Below, piece after piece: positions 52,501 through 61,187 of a stretch of DNA of 64,000 bases. The first letter of the stretch is position 1. Every line of letters starts with the position of its first letter. The notes beneath the pieces are model-generated. The model was not told where the DNA came from and searched no databases. It worked only from the letters and a program-made list of their open reading frames with translations. The DNA is from Dyadobacter beijingensis DSM 21582 (lineage in GTDB: Bacteria; Bacteroidota; Bacteroidia; Cytophagales; Spirosomataceae). A program made the translations under genes and the position numbers. The stretch is taken from positions 1,116,001 through 1,180,000 of the forward strand of contig NZ_KB907788.1 of the NCBI RefSeq assembly GCF_000382205.1, written 5' to 3'.

Positions 52501-52732
52501 CGGCGCCGGTGCCATCGGTAACCGTACGATCGGTTCCTCGGCCATGGGTGGTATGTTGTTCGGTACGATCTTCGGGGTGATCATCATCCCGGGCTTGTAC
52601 TACATATTCGCTAAAATGGCCGACGGCAGGAAACTGATCCGCGACGAGGAAGACAGCTCGCTGTCCGAAGGTTTCGTTCACGCCATTGACGCTTTCCCAC
52701 ATTCAGAAGATAAAGACGAACATGCGAAATAA
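49526..52732 (+). CDS. RND multidrug efflux permease (AcrB-like, HAE1)
   Basis: 1068 residues starting MFNQFIRRPVFAIVISVMIVFIGVLAI, a canonical first helix. The paired-Asp proton relay is in LVLAIGIVVDDAIVVVEAVHAKFEEE, and the QIGLIMLVGLLGKNAVLIVEFA segment with the conserved Lys lies in the second half. Pore and docking domains are complete. It exports hydrophobic or amphiphilic compounds using the proton gradient and pairs with the adaptor upstream and channel downstream, whose start overlaps its last 11 bases. Compared with the permease at 8415 it looks closer to the classical AcrB/MexB line (SQFPDIAPTTVNI, YPGSSADVLVKSTLITLEQAINGV). Confidence 0.95.
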   Translation: MFNQFIRRPVFAIVISVMIVFIGVLAIKKLPISQFPDIAPTTVNIFIAYPGSSADVLVKSTLITLEQAINGVQDMRYIATDATSAGEATLRIIFEPGTDPNDAVIRVKTRVDQVMPLLPELVQREGVIITPIQPSMLMYVNLYSKSKTIDEKFLFNYATVKMIPEIQRTKGVARAQILGSRRYAMRVWLNPDRMRAYSISVEEVMKALGEQSIIGRPGRIGQSSGIAAQSLEYVLTYKGRYSEPKEYEDIIIRANAEGESIHLKDIAKVELGSEFFDIYSNLDGHASAAIVLRQNYGSNASDVIKEVKEKLAVMKQSFPPGMDYQISYDVSQFLDASIEQVIHTLRDAFILVALVVFIFLGDWRSTLIPILAVPVSLVGAFFVIQGFGLSINLITLFALVLAIGIVVDDAIVVVEAVHAKFEEEPGITPYNAVKKVLAEISGAIIAITAVMVSVFVPISFMSGPVGTFYRQFSITMASSIVISALIALTLTPVLCAMLLKSHHGHPRKKSIMDKGIDAFNRGFEKLTGRYVALLNRIVARRLVTFLVLGAFCFGIFYVNSIVPAGFIPNEDQSTIYAIIQTPPGSTLEKTNEVSRRLQKICEEVEGIESVSSLAGYEIMTEGRGSNAGTCLINLKPWHERDHNVKEIMEELEHASKGLGATVEFFEPPAIPGFGTSGGFSMRLLDKNTDTDYHEFDKINKEFLDNLAKRKELTGLFTFFAANYPQYELEIDNKLAMQKGVSIGKAMDNLNIMIGSTYEQGFIKFNQFFKVYVQSDPQYRRLPSDLLKLFVKNEAGEMVPYSSFMKLKKGQGPNEITRFNLYNSAAIQGLPAKGYTTAEAIAAIREVAAKTLPKGYDIAFEGLSYDESIRGNESLVVFMIVLAFVYLVLAAQYESFIIPLAVVFSLPVGVFGSFLMLKLMGLENNIYAQIGLIMLVGLLGKNAVLIVEFAVQKRAEGATILAAAIDGARVRFRPILMTSFAFVAGLIPLIVATGAGAIGNRTIGSSAMGGMLFGTIFGVIIIPGLYYIFAKMADGRKLIRDEEDSSLSEGFVHAIDAFPHSEDKDEHAK

Positions 52733-54155
52733 GAGAATATTGAACTGGGCCGGCATCGCGTTGATCGGGCTGACCTACCAGGCCTGCAACATCCCGACGC
52801 TGCCCCAGAAAACGGAAAATAAAGTGGTACCTGTGAGCTTCAACGGCTCGCAGGATTCCACCAACACCGGTAAGGTGAGCTGGAAAACCTATTTCACAGA
52901 CCCTTACCTGAATGCGCTGATCGACACCGCATTCAAAAACAACCAGGAGCTGAACATTACAATGCAGGAAATCGCCATTTCGCAGAATGAAATCGGCGCC
53001 CGTAAGGGGGAATACCTGCCATTCGTAGGCCTCCGCGGCGGCGCGGGTGTGGAAAAAGCGGCCCGCTACACCAACATCGGTGCCAGCGAGGCTACGACCG
53101 ACATCAAGCCGGGAAGAGAAACGCCGGATCCGCTGCCGGATGTGAATATCCAGGCCGTGGCGCGTTGGGAAGTCGATATCTGGCACAAGCTGCGCAATGC
53201 GAAAAAAGCGGCGGCTACGCGGTACCTGTCGTCCATCGAAGGCAAGAACTTCATGATGACCAACATTGCGGCCGAGATCGCGAACTCTTACTATGAGCTG
53301 CTCGCGCTGGATACACAGCTGGCCATCATCCGCCAAAACATCGATATTCAGAACAATGCATTGAAGATCGTACGCATGGAGAAGGAGGCGACCCGCGTGA
53401 CCGAACTGGCCGTGCGCCGTTTCGAAGCGCAGGTACTGAAAACGCAGAACCTCCAATATGGTATCCAGCAGCGCATTATCGAAACCGAAAACCGGATCAA
53501 CTTCCTCGTCGGACGTTACCCGCAGCCGGTACAGCGCAGCAATTCCGGCTTCGAAAACCTCGTCCCGAACGTGATCCAGGCCGGCATTCCGTCGCAGTTG
53601 CTGTCCAACCGCCCGGATATCAAGCAGGCCGAGCTCGATCTGCAAGCCGCAAAAATCGATGTGAATGTGGCCCGTGCGAATTTTTACCCGTCGCTCGGAT
53701 TGTCGGCCAGCCTGGGTTTCCAGGCATTCAGCCCGATTTACCTCGCCCGCGTGCCGGAGTCGATCATGGGATCGCTCATCGGCGACCTCGCCGGTCCGAT
53801 CATCAACCGGTACGCGATCCGCGCAGGTTATGCCAACGCAACCGCGCGCCAGGTGCAGGCGATCTACAACTACGAGCGTACCGTGCTCAATGCGTACATC
53901 GAAGTGGTGAACCAGCTGTCGAACATCGACAACCTGGGCAAGAGCTACGACCTGAAAACGAAAGAAGTGGAAGCGTTGAACCAGAGCACCGCGATCTCCA
54001 ACCGGTTGTTCGCATCGGCCCGCGCCGATTATATGGAAGTGCTCCTTACCCAGCGCGACGCGCTGGAGTCGAAATTCGAATTGATCGAAACCAAAATGCG
54101 CCAACTGAACGCGACGGTGAATATCTACCGGGCATTGGGAGGCGGCTGGAATTGA
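52722..54155 (+). CDS. TolC/OprM (NodT)-family efflux outer-membrane lipoprotein
   Basis: 477 residues from ATG 52722, which overlaps the permease stop by 11 bp; this start gives a lipoprotein signal (LNWAGIALIGLTYQAC, Cys at about 22). Two outer-membrane-efflux repeats are visible, with the OprM-type segments WKTYFTDPYLNALIDTAFKNNQELNITMQEI and NRPDIKQAELDLQAAKIDVNVARANFYPSLGLSASLGFQ. It completes the tripartite pump with the two genes upstream. A very strong terminator follows 25 bp after the stop. Confidence 0.93.
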   Translation: MRNKRILNWAGIALIGLTYQACNIPTLPQKTENKVVPVSFNGSQDSTNTGKVSWKTYFTDPYLNALIDTAFKNNQELNITMQEIAISQNEIGARKGEYLPFVGLRGGAGVEKAARYTNIGASEATTDIKPGRETPDPLPDVNIQAVARWEVDIWHKLRNAKKAAATRYLSSIEGKNFMMTNIAAEIANSYYELLALDTQLAIIRQNIDIQNNALKIVRMEKEATRVTELAVRRFEAQVLKTQNLQYGIQQRIIETENRINFLVGRYPQPVQRSNSGFENLVPNVIQAGIPSQLLSNRPDIKQAELDLQAAKIDVNVARANFYPSLGLSASLGFQAFSPIYLARVPESIMGSLIGDLAGPIINRYAIRAGYANATARQVQAIYNYERTVLNAYIEVVNQLSNIDNLGKSYDLKTKEVEALNQSTAISNRLFASARADYMEVLLTQRDALESKFELIETKMRQLNATVNIYRALGGGWN

Positions 54156-54180
54156 TAGATTAACTTAGGATGTGGTTTTT

Positions 54181-54219
54181 ATAAAGATTCCCCCGGCATT
54201 CGGGGGAATCTTTATTTTT
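54181..54219 (+). terminator. Intrinsic terminator of the efflux operon
   Basis: ATAAAGATTCCCCCG (54181-54195) pairs perfectly with its complement (54201-54215) around a 5-nt loop, followed by TTTTT. Confidence 0.95.
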
Positions 54220-54238
54220 CACAGGTAATTCATACTGA

Positions 54239-54409
54239 AAATCAGGTTATCTGAGCAACCCCGGGTCGCCGCAATTCCTGCAAATCATCAAAACGGGCGA
54301 CGCGACCGAAGGCGTGCTCTTCATCGCAGCCGACAAAAGCCCGAACGGCAAGAGCCTGCTCGTGACGAGCAACGAGGAAGATGGTACCGTGAAATTCTAT
54401 CAGCCCTGA
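54239..54409 (+). pseudogene. 3' remnant of a choice-of-anchor I family gene
   Basis: A stop-to-stop frame of 56 codons without a usable start encodes SNPGSPQFLQIIKTGDATEG followed by VLFIAADKSPNGKSLLVTSN and EEDGTVKFYQP before TGA at 54407. The pattern EG-x-LFI-x-A-x-x-SP-NG-x-x-LLV-x-SNE-x-x-GT is the usual C-terminus of choice-of-anchor I proteins (large secreted beta-propeller-like phosphatase relatives). Everything upstream of it is gone: the preceding DNA is the terminator of the efflux operon. A terminator-like hairpin still follows at 54427, as would suit the end of a former gene. It is probably a deletion scar. Confidence 0.65.
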
Positions 54410-54426
54410 AAAACCGGGTCGTTGGT

Positions 54427-54456
54427 AAAGCCGTCTGCATTGCGGGCGGCTTTTTT
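54427..54456 (+). terminator. Intrinsic terminator after the gene remnant
   Basis: AAAGCCGTC (54427-54435) pairs with GGCGGCTTT (54445-54453), one wobble, in a run of six T. The next 243 bases to the protease ATG are AT-rich and hold no plus-strand gene; a 51-codon minus-strand open stretch (54400-54554) lacks a start and is unassigned. Confidence 0.7.
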
Positions 54457-54699
54457 ATTCTTGATCACCAGCGCCGCGCCCGTCACCGCCTTGGCGCCCA
54501 GCGATTTCGCTTTGTAGTGATTATACGTCAAGCTGTATAGAGATTTATTTAAATCTCAACGAAACGTAAGTACATGTCCGGTTAATAAGAAATTGATAAC
54601 CAAATGGATGTAAATAGAAAATCATTTCGACCGGGTGCTTTGAACGAATGAATATTTGCTTAAATTCGACACCAGTCACCCTATTTTTCTACAAACTCT

Positions 54700-57600
54700 A
54701 TGAAACACAGTTTACTGATTGTTCCCCTGTTATGGGTCGGTATGTGTGCCTCGTTCGCGCAGAATACCCCCAAAAGTGAAATCGAGGCATTTGCCGCCCG
54801 GACGGGTGCGCTGCCTACGATCGACCCGACCACAAACTCGCTGGGTTTTCTTCGTTTCCCGGTTCAGAAACCTTTCCAGGTCAGCGGCGGCGATGCCTTA
54901 CAGAAGTCGATGAACTTCGTATCTGAAAACAAAGGACTTTTCGGCCTACGCGCAGGCCAGGATGAATTCAGATTGCGTGCCCAGGAAACCGACGTGTACG
55001 GCCTGGACAACATTACGCTGGAACAGACGTATAAGGGTGTACCGGTATACGACGGTCAGATGAAATTCCATTACAACAAAGGCAAGGCACTTACCTCGCT
55101 GAACGGCAACTACATTTCCGACATCAAGGTAAATCCCAGCCCCACACTCGCCCAGCATGAGGCCGAGTCGATCGCGGTGCGGCAGGTAGAGTCGCAGCAC
55201 ATCGAAGCGACGAATACCTTGTCGGCAGTCAAAAGTTCCATTTACATCTACCAGAAAGGCCTCATACAAGGTTTTATGGGGGCTAAGCTGCTCGTGTACA
55301 AGGTGGAGGTACGCAACGACTCCGGCGTCAGGGAGTTTGTATTTGTGGATGCGCACAGCGGCCAGATAGTAGACCAGTTTACCGGTACGCACCAGATCAG
55401 CCGCAAACTTTACGAGAACTCCATTAGCCTGGCCAACCTAAAGTGGAGCGAGGGCGACACATTTCCCGGTACACTCGATGTTTGGCAGCGTTCCGAAGTA
55501 GAAACTTCCGGATTCATCTACAACCTTATGAAAAACGCGTTTGGCCGAACTTCCTATAACGGCGCCGACGCCCAGATGATCACGATCAACAACAAAACCG
55601 GTATCCAATGCCCTAATGCGAACTGGGATGGTATCAGTGCCAACTATTGTACCAATATTGCGACCGACGACGTGGTAGCACACGAATGGGGTCACGCCTA
55701 CACCCAATACACCAACGACCTCGTCTACGCATGGCAGCCGGGCGCGCTCAACGAGTCGTTCTCCGACATCTGGGGAGAAACGGTCGACCTGCTGAACGGA
55801 TATATGGATGAAGGCGAATCGGCTGCGTTACGGACGGGCTGCGCCAGCTCTCAACGCTGGATTATCGGTGAAAAGATTACCGCGGCAGGCGGCCTGCAAC
55901 GCGATATGTGGGACCCGACATGTCTTGGCCAGCCGGGTAAGGTTTCCGACCCGCAATACTGGTGCGCAGCGAGTGACAACGGCGGCGTACACACCAACAG
56001 CGGGGTTCTGAACCACGCTTATGCACTGCTCGTCGACGGCGGCACTTACAATGGCCAGACGATCAACGGCATAGGCCTTACAAAAGCAGCCCACATCTTC
56101 TGGCGGGCACAGTCGGCATACATGACGTCCACAACGGACTTCACTGCCCAGGCTGATATCCTCGAAGCCGCTGCCGGCTCGCTCGTAGGTGCAGACCTGC
56201 TCGCCTTATCGACTGCCAACGGCGCACCAGCTTCGTCCGGCCAGTCTATCACCGAGAACGATGTGCTTGAAGTAACCAAAACCATTGCGGCGGTGGAAAT
56301 GCGTGCTGCACCAGGCTGTGTTTTCTATACGGTTCTGAAACCCGCACCTGCATTGTGCGAAGGCGCCAATCCGGGCCTGGCCATCTTTTCCGAGAATTTT
56401 GACGCGGGCCTGGGCGGGTTCACTACCTCGTTTCAGACAGCATCCGCAACCTGGTTTGCACGCCAGTGGGTATCCTCTAATGCCCCTGCCGGACGTGCCG
56501 GAAAAGTGGCATTCGGTATTAACTACACCGGCGGAGATTGCGGTGCCAACAACCAGGCAGGCATCATCCGCCTGGAAAGTCCGCTGATTAACATCCCGGC
56601 GGGTACAGCGGGCAACCTGAACCTGGCTTTCGACCACTATGTAAATATCGAAGAAACCTGGGATGGCGGCAACGTGAAGTACCAGCTCAACGGAGGAGCA
56701 TGGACATTACTGCCAGCATCTGCATTTACCGCGAACCCTTACAACAATTTCATCAATTACGCTTCTGCGGGGAACGATAACCCCATGCAATCGCAACCGG
56801 CATTCACCGGTAACGACCAGGGCTCGGTATTCGGGAACTGGGGCCAGAGCCAGATCAACCTTACGGCGCTCGGACTTGCCGCGGGCGGTAACATCAAGTT
56901 TCGCTTTGAGCTGGGGACCGATGGCTGCGGCGGTTTCGAAGGATGGTACATCGATGATTTCCGCGTTTACTCCTGCGCCGTCACGCCGGCTGTCCATTTC
57001 GCAGCTACGGGCTCTTCCGTCAACGAGGGCGAAGCCATCACACCCGCAGGATGCCTGGATTACGTGGACAAGGTCGTGACCGTAGCAATTGACAAGGCAC
57101 CGACCCAGCCGGTCACCGTTACCTTCAATGCGCCTGCCGGCACTGCCAAGCAGGGCGCTACCGCCGACTATACGATTTCGCCGTCATTCGTGACATTGCA
57201 AACGGGCCAGCTCTCGCAAAATGTGACGGTTCGGATTTACAATGATGCCTATGTGGAGGGCGATGAAACGATTGACCTGTCGTACAGCCTCAATGCGAAT
57301 GGCGGTAACGGATACGCCGCCAGCGGTTTCCAGACCCATCAGATCACCATTATCGACGATGATCTTACACCTGGAAATTACACGGAAACATTGCTTACTT
57401 CCGACTTCAACAACGGAACGCAGGGATGGAACATCATCAACGGGGGTAACGACTTCCATACTTTTCAAGTTGTCAAGTTTAGCAACGCGGCGCTGGATGC
57501 CGAAGGTTCTTCTTTCATGTTTGTCCAAACCAATATTACAAACGGCCAGTTTTACAACTTCGACGAAATCATCGAATCGCCGGCTATCAATACCTCGGGC

Positions 57601-58917
57601 AAGAAGAACATCGTATTGAAATTTGGCCAGGCATGGCTGCCAAGGACGAATGATATCGCAATTGCTACCGGCACGGTGGATGTTTGGGATGGCTCGGCAT
57701 GGCATACGCTGCTCACACAAAACGATGCCACGGGCCAGAAAGGCAATATTCTTACCTACACGGCCGATAATGTGAGCCTGAACATTCCGGACCAGTATGC
57801 CAATGTGGGTATGAAGGTGCGCTTCCATTATGTAGGAACGAACCAGGGCTGGTGGGGACTCGACAACATCAAAGTCGAAGCCACCAACTCAACCCAGATC
57901 GCCTCAGCCGTAAATACCGCCAACGCCGCGCAGGAATACCTCGGACCCAACGAAACGGCTGTTTTCTACGATCCTGCTACGGGCGACCTCCTGGCGAAGA
58001 TCAAAAACCTGAGCGCGCACGATTACGGCTGTACGACAGTGGCGATCGACCGCGCGGGCAACAACGGTGTCCCCTGGCTGAACAACTACCAGGTTTCGAA
58101 CAAAACCTACAAGGTAACACCAACCAACAACAACCCGAACGGCGAGTACGAGATCACGATCTACTACAAAGCCTCCGAGCTGACCACCTTTACCCCGGCC
58201 AACGTGCTGTCGATGGGTAAAAGCCCCGACGGCATCGCTACGAGCGACGCGGCGAATACGGCCCTGGTGGCGGTCGTGACGAGCCCTGCATTTGCCGGCG
58301 ATTATGCGTTCACATCCACATTCAATACGGGCTTCTCCGGGTTCGGCTTGTCGAATGCACCTCCGGGAGCCGCATTGCCCGTTACGCTCGTGCGCTTCGA
58401 AGGCAAGCATACCACGGAAGGCAATGTCCTGCAATGGACGACCAGCTCGGAAACGAACAACGACTACTTTGCCGTGGAAGAAAGTGTGAATGGTAAAAAC
58501 TTCGTGGAATCAGGCCGCGTGAAAGGCGCAGGCACGATGTCCTCGACGAACGACTACTCGTTCACCGACGTCGATTTCAGTAAAGGCATTACCTACTATC
58601 GCCTGAAACAGGTGGATTTCGATGGTAAATATGCGTACAGCCGCATTATCGCGATCGACGCGCCGACAGCCGGCAACATCCGCTTCTACCCTAACCCGGT
58701 CCAATCGGCGCTGAATATCGAGCTGCCGAATGTCAAAAGCGGCTGGGTGAATGCGAAGGTGATCAACAACTCGGGCCAGACGGTGATCGTGAAAGACGGG
58801 GCTACACTGCAAAACGGCAGGCTTAACATCCAGCTCGGCAAGCTGCCCGCCGGCATTTACCAGGTGCTGATCAGCAACGACAAAGTCAATTACCGGTTGT
58901 CGGTTTTCAAACCTTAA
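54700..58917 (+). CDS. Secreted M4-family metalloprotease with C-terminal adhesin-like domains and T9SS sorting signal
   Basis: 1405 residues. A signal peptide (MKHSLLIVPLLWVGMCASFAQ) is followed by an FTP/PepSY-type propeptide (about 25-230; LEQTYKGVPVYDGQMKFHYN, FVFVDAHSGQIVDQ). The thermolysin-like domain has the zinc site HEWGH at 328-332 and the downstream Glu in LNESFSDIWGE (Glu352), and GGVHTNSGVLNHAYALLVDGG with the transition-state His region. Then come jelly-roll/concanavalin-like domains (AGIIRLESPLINIPAG, GGFEGWYIDDFRVYSC), a Calx-beta-type domain (VNEGEAITPAGC ... GDETIDLSYSL), a second such carbohydrate-binding-like region, and a C-terminal type A sorting domain (NIRFYPNPVQSALNIELP ... 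YRLSVFKP). It should be exported by the type IX system and digest protein outside the cell. Confidence 0.93.
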   Translation: MKHSLLIVPLLWVGMCASFAQNTPKSEIEAFAARTGALPTIDPTTNSLGFLRFPVQKPFQVSGGDALQKSMNFVSENKGLFGLRAGQDEFRLRAQETDVYGLDNITLEQTYKGVPVYDGQMKFHYNKGKALTSLNGNYISDIKVNPSPTLAQHEAESIAVRQVESQHIEATNTLSAVKSSIYIYQKGLIQGFMGAKLLVYKVEVRNDSGVREFVFVDAHSGQIVDQFTGTHQISRKLYENSISLANLKWSEGDTFPGTLDVWQRSEVETSGFIYNLMKNAFGRTSYNGADAQMITINNKTGIQCPNANWDGISANYCTNIATDDVVAHEWGHAYTQYTNDLVYAWQPGALNESFSDIWGETVDLLNGYMDEGESAALRTGCASSQRWIIGEKITAAGGLQRDMWDPTCLGQPGKVSDPQYWCAASDNGGVHTNSGVLNHAYALLVDGGTYNGQTINGIGLTKAAHIFWRAQSAYMTSTTDFTAQADILEAAAGSLVGADLLALSTANGAPASSGQSITENDVLEVTKTIAAVEMRAAPGCVFYTVLKPAPALCEGANPGLAIFSENFDAGLGGFTTSFQTASATWFARQWVSSNAPAGRAGKVAFGINYTGGDCGANNQAGIIRLESPLINIPAGTAGNLNLAFDHYVNIEETWDGGNVKYQLNGGAWTLLPASAFTANPYNNFINYASAGNDNPMQSQPAFTGNDQGSVFGNWGQSQINLTALGLAAGGNIKFRFELGTDGCGGFEGWYIDDFRVYSCAVTPAVHFAATGSSVNEGEAITPAGCLDYVDKVVTVAIDKAPTQPVTVTFNAPAGTAKQGATADYTISPSFVTLQTGQLSQNVTVRIYNDAYVEGDETIDLSYSLNANGGNGYAASGFQTHQITIIDDDLTPGNYTETLLTSDFNNGTQGWNIINGGNDFHTFQVVKFSNAALDAEGSSFMFVQTNITNGQFYNFDEIIESPAINTSGKKNIVLKFGQAWLPRTNDIAIATGTVDVWDGSAWHTLLTQNDATGQKGNILTYTADNVSLNIPDQYANVGMKVRFHYVGTNQGWWGLDNIKVEATNSTQIASAVNTANAAQEYLGPNETAVFYDPATGDLLAKIKNLSAHDYGCTTVAIDRAGNNGVPWLNNYQVSNKTYKVTPTNNNPNGEYEITIYYKASELTTFTPANVLSMGKSPDGIATSDAANTALVAVVTSPAFAGDYAFTSTFNTGFSGFGLSNAPPGAALPVTLVRFEGKHTTEGNVLQWTTSSETNNDYFAVEESVNGKNFVESGRVKGAGTMSSTNDYSFTDVDFSKGITYYRLKQVDFDGKYAYSRIIAIDAPTAGNIRFYPNPVQSALNIELPNVKSGWVNAKVINNSGQTVIVKDGATLQNGRLNIQLGKLPAGIYQVLISNDKVNYRLSVFKP

Positions 58918-58936
58918 CCGCCATTTCAGGACAATG

Positions 58937-58972
58937 AAAAAGGGGCTGCGCATATGTGCAGCCCCTTTTTTT
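58937..58972. terminator. Bidirectional intrinsic terminator
   Basis: AAAAAGGGGCTGC (58937-58949) pairs with GCAGCCCCTTTTT (58958-58970), 8-nt loop, with T-runs on both strands. It serves the protease (+) and the lipoprotein gene ending at 59003 (-). Confidence 0.95.
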
Positions 58973-59002
58973 GATGCTTTCAATTGACTAACCTTCCGAC
59001 TT

Positions 59003-59542
59003 TCAATATACATCATCCACCACCTTCGTCAGCCAATCCGCCACCTCTTTTGCATTGGTATCGAGGTTGTTGATGATCACATCGCCGGTCTGCCGGAGCA
59101 GTACCGACCGGTAGGTTCTGTTGTTTGCGTCGTACGAGTAGGCGTAGAATCGTACCAGTCCCATATCGGCACCGCCGTTGACCGGCTTCGAGAAATTATC
59201 ACCCGTTATTTTTTGGGCTGCGCTGATATTTTTGTCCAGCTCCGCGGAAGCGATTTTGGTCGATGAAATCTTTGTTTTGGAAAGATTCCCCTCCATTTCA
59301 TCTTTCGTAAATGTCGGTTTCACGTCGGCATCATTCCAGCCGGCCGGCATATCGTAAGTCCGCACCTGCCCTTCCTTGTCGATCAGAAAACCCCTGAACT
59401 GCTTGCCCCACGCCTGGTTGGAGTAATGCACTTCGAAATAAACCTCCTGCTCGTTCGCCAAAGTGACGTCGTCGGAACAGGACATTGAACCCGCCGCCAG
59501 TATGCTGAAAAACAGGATCGGAAGAATGCGTTTGATCTTCAT
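59003..59542 (-). CDS. Hypothetical lipoprotein
   Basis: 179 residues with a lipoprotein signal (MKIKRILPILFFSILAAGSMSC, Cys at 22). The mature part starts SDDVTLANEQEVYFEVHYSNQAWGKQFRGFLIDKEGQVRTYDMP and ends in LLRQTGDVIINNLDTNAKEVADWLTKVVDDVY. No family is recognised. It lies downstream of a susC-susD pair on the same strand but a terminator at 59621-59651 separates them, so it is probably transcribed alone. An accessory role at the cell surface is possible but nothing more specific can be said. Confidence 0.8.
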   Translation of the reverse strand: MKIKRILPILFFSILAAGSMSCSDDVTLANEQEVYFEVHYSNQAWGKQFRGFLIDKEGQVRTYDMPAGWNDADVKPTFTKDEMEGNLSKTKISSTKIASAELDKNISAAQKITGDNFSKPVNGGADMGLVRFYAYSYDANNRTYRSVLLRQTGDVIINNLDTNAKEVADWLTKVVDDVY

Positions 59543-59620
59543 AATTCAAATAGCTGATTGACTTAAAGTTAATCATTTTACACGATTGAATGACCATTGC
59601 TCCGATTGAATGGTTGGAAT

Positions 59621-59651
59621 AAAAAAAGCCCCGCGAAAACACGGGACTTTT
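59621..59651 (-). terminator. Intrinsic terminator of the susCD operon
   Basis: On the minus strand AAAAGTCCCG pairs with CGGGGCTTTT (one mismatch) around an 8-nt loop and runs into seven T. It is 29 bp past the susD stop. Confidence 0.8.
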
Positions 59652-59679
59652 CAAAAATGAGCCTATCAAACCGGAGACG

Positions 59680-61179
59680 CTATTCGGGATTCTGTACCAA
59701 CGACGGGTTGAGCACCGTCTCTGCTTCCGGGAAGAAATGTACCAAGCGCGGGTGGGTGTACGGGATCTCCTGCTTCACCGCGCCGGCCAGCAAATGCGTG
59801 CCGGGATAGTTGCGTTCCATCGTACGTTTGTTACGGAATACATCATGCTTCCGCAGCCCTTCCCACGCGAATTCGAGGTGGGATTCTTCCAGTACCACGT
59901 CAAGTACGCTCGTGTAACCCATCATATTGCCAGCCGAGAAAAGTTCGTTTCCGGCCAATCCCGCCCGTTTACGGATCAGGTTGACGTCGTCCAGCGCTTC
60001 CGCGTTTTTGCCCAGCTTCGCATTGGCTTCGGCGCGGATGAGGTACATTTCGGCAAGGCGGAAAAACACGGGCGAGCTCAGCATCGGGTAGCCTTCCTGG
60101 TAGGAAAATTTGTTGATATAATACTTCGGATACCCATTCCGCGCCGCCAGCACCTTGTTGCCTGCCGCGTCGGTCTTAATGGAACCGTCGGCATTCTTTT
60201 CGTAAACCGGAATGATGTAGTCGCGGCGCTTGTCGTTCGGGAATTTGTCGATCAGCTTGCGGTATTTCTCCGACGCATACATTTCGCCCCAGCCTTCCCC
60301 ATCCGACAAATACATGGCGCCAATGGCCGAGTATCCGCGGTTATCCTTCACCGTATGCCGCACGGCGAAGATCGTTTCGGTGTTCGACTCGGGCACGGTG
60401 GTGTAGTATTTGGCCAGGTTGGCCGTCGAAACGAGCGAATAGCGGTTCGAGCCGATCACCTTGTTGGCATACTCGATCGCCTTCGCATTGTTTTCCATAT
60501 ACAGGTAAATGCGGCTCAGCATCGCGTACGCCACCTCTTTGGAAGCAAAGTTGTTGTTTTTGGCTACCGTCATCAGGCTTACCGACTTTTCGAGGTCCTG
60601 GATAATGGCCGCATAGACGTCCTTCACAGTGCCGCGGGTCGGCTTTTCGGCCGGCTGCGCGGTAGCTTTTACGAGGATTACGCCCGGGGACGCGCCGGCA
60701 TCGGGCGCATACGGGCGTGCGAACACGTTCGCGAGGTGGAAATGCAGCAATGCACGCAGGAAATAGTTTTCGCCCAAAACCTGGTCCAGCTCCGCCGATT
60801 GACCTTCCTTCAAGAGCTCGATAATGACATTGGTGCCGTAAATGGCCTGGTACGATTTGGTATAAAAATTCGTAGCCAATGCACTGGTTTTGATGTGGTT
60901 ATAATTGTAGGAAAAATACAGCGGATCGGATGTGGTACCGCTCAGCGACACGTTGTCCGACGGAAATTCCGACATCATATGGTACGAACGGATGTAGTTC
61001 CCGTCCTTCAAAATAGCGTAGTTGCCCAATGTGGCCGCTTTGAGCCCCTCGGGCGTGTTGACCACCTGCGTGGACGTAAGGCCGTCGTAAGGCGTGATCG
61101 TGAGCTCGTCGGAGCAGCCCGTGAGCAGCGCGCCGCACAGCAATGCGGCCAGTGTAGTGGAATGAATATATCGTTTCAT
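59680..61179 (-). CDS. SusD/RagB-family outer-membrane lipoprotein
   Basis: 499 residues with a lipoprotein signal (MKRYIHSTTLAALLCGALLTGC, Cys at 22). The N-terminal TPR-like SusD domain (AIYGTNVIIELLKEG, YFLRALLHFHLANVFARPY) and the C-terminal RagB part (FFRLAEMYLIRAEANAKLGKNAEALDDVNLIRKRAGL, VLEESHLEFAWEGLRKHDVFRNK) are complete. It binds substrate over the SusC pore. It starts 8 bp after the susC stop, one operon. RagB/SusD members of this subtype serve varied glycans or peptides; the target is not deducible. Confidence 0.95.
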   Translation of the reverse strand: MKRYIHSTTLAALLCGALLTGCSDELTITPYDGLTSTQVVNTPEGLKAATLGNYAILKDGNYIRSYHMMSEFPSDNVSLSGTTSDPLYFSYNYNHIKTSALATNFYTKSYQAIYGTNVIIELLKEGQSAELDQVLGENYFLRALLHFHLANVFARPYAPDAGASPGVILVKATAQPAEKPTRGTVKDVYAAIIQDLEKSVSLMTVAKNNNFASKEVAYAMLSRIYLYMENNAKAIEYANKVIGSNRYSLVSTANLAKYYTTVPESNTETIFAVRHTVKDNRGYSAIGAMYLSDGEGWGEMYASEKYRKLIDKFPNDKRRDYIIPVYEKNADGSIKTDAAGNKVLAARNGYPKYYINKFSYQEGYPMLSSPVFFRLAEMYLIRAEANAKLGKNAEALDDVNLIRKRAGLAGNELFSAGNMMGYTSVLDVVLEESHLEFAWEGLRKHDVFRNKRTMERNYPGTHLLAGAVKQEIPYTHPRLVHFFPEAETVLNPSLVQNPE

Positions 61180-61187
61180 GGAATGGC

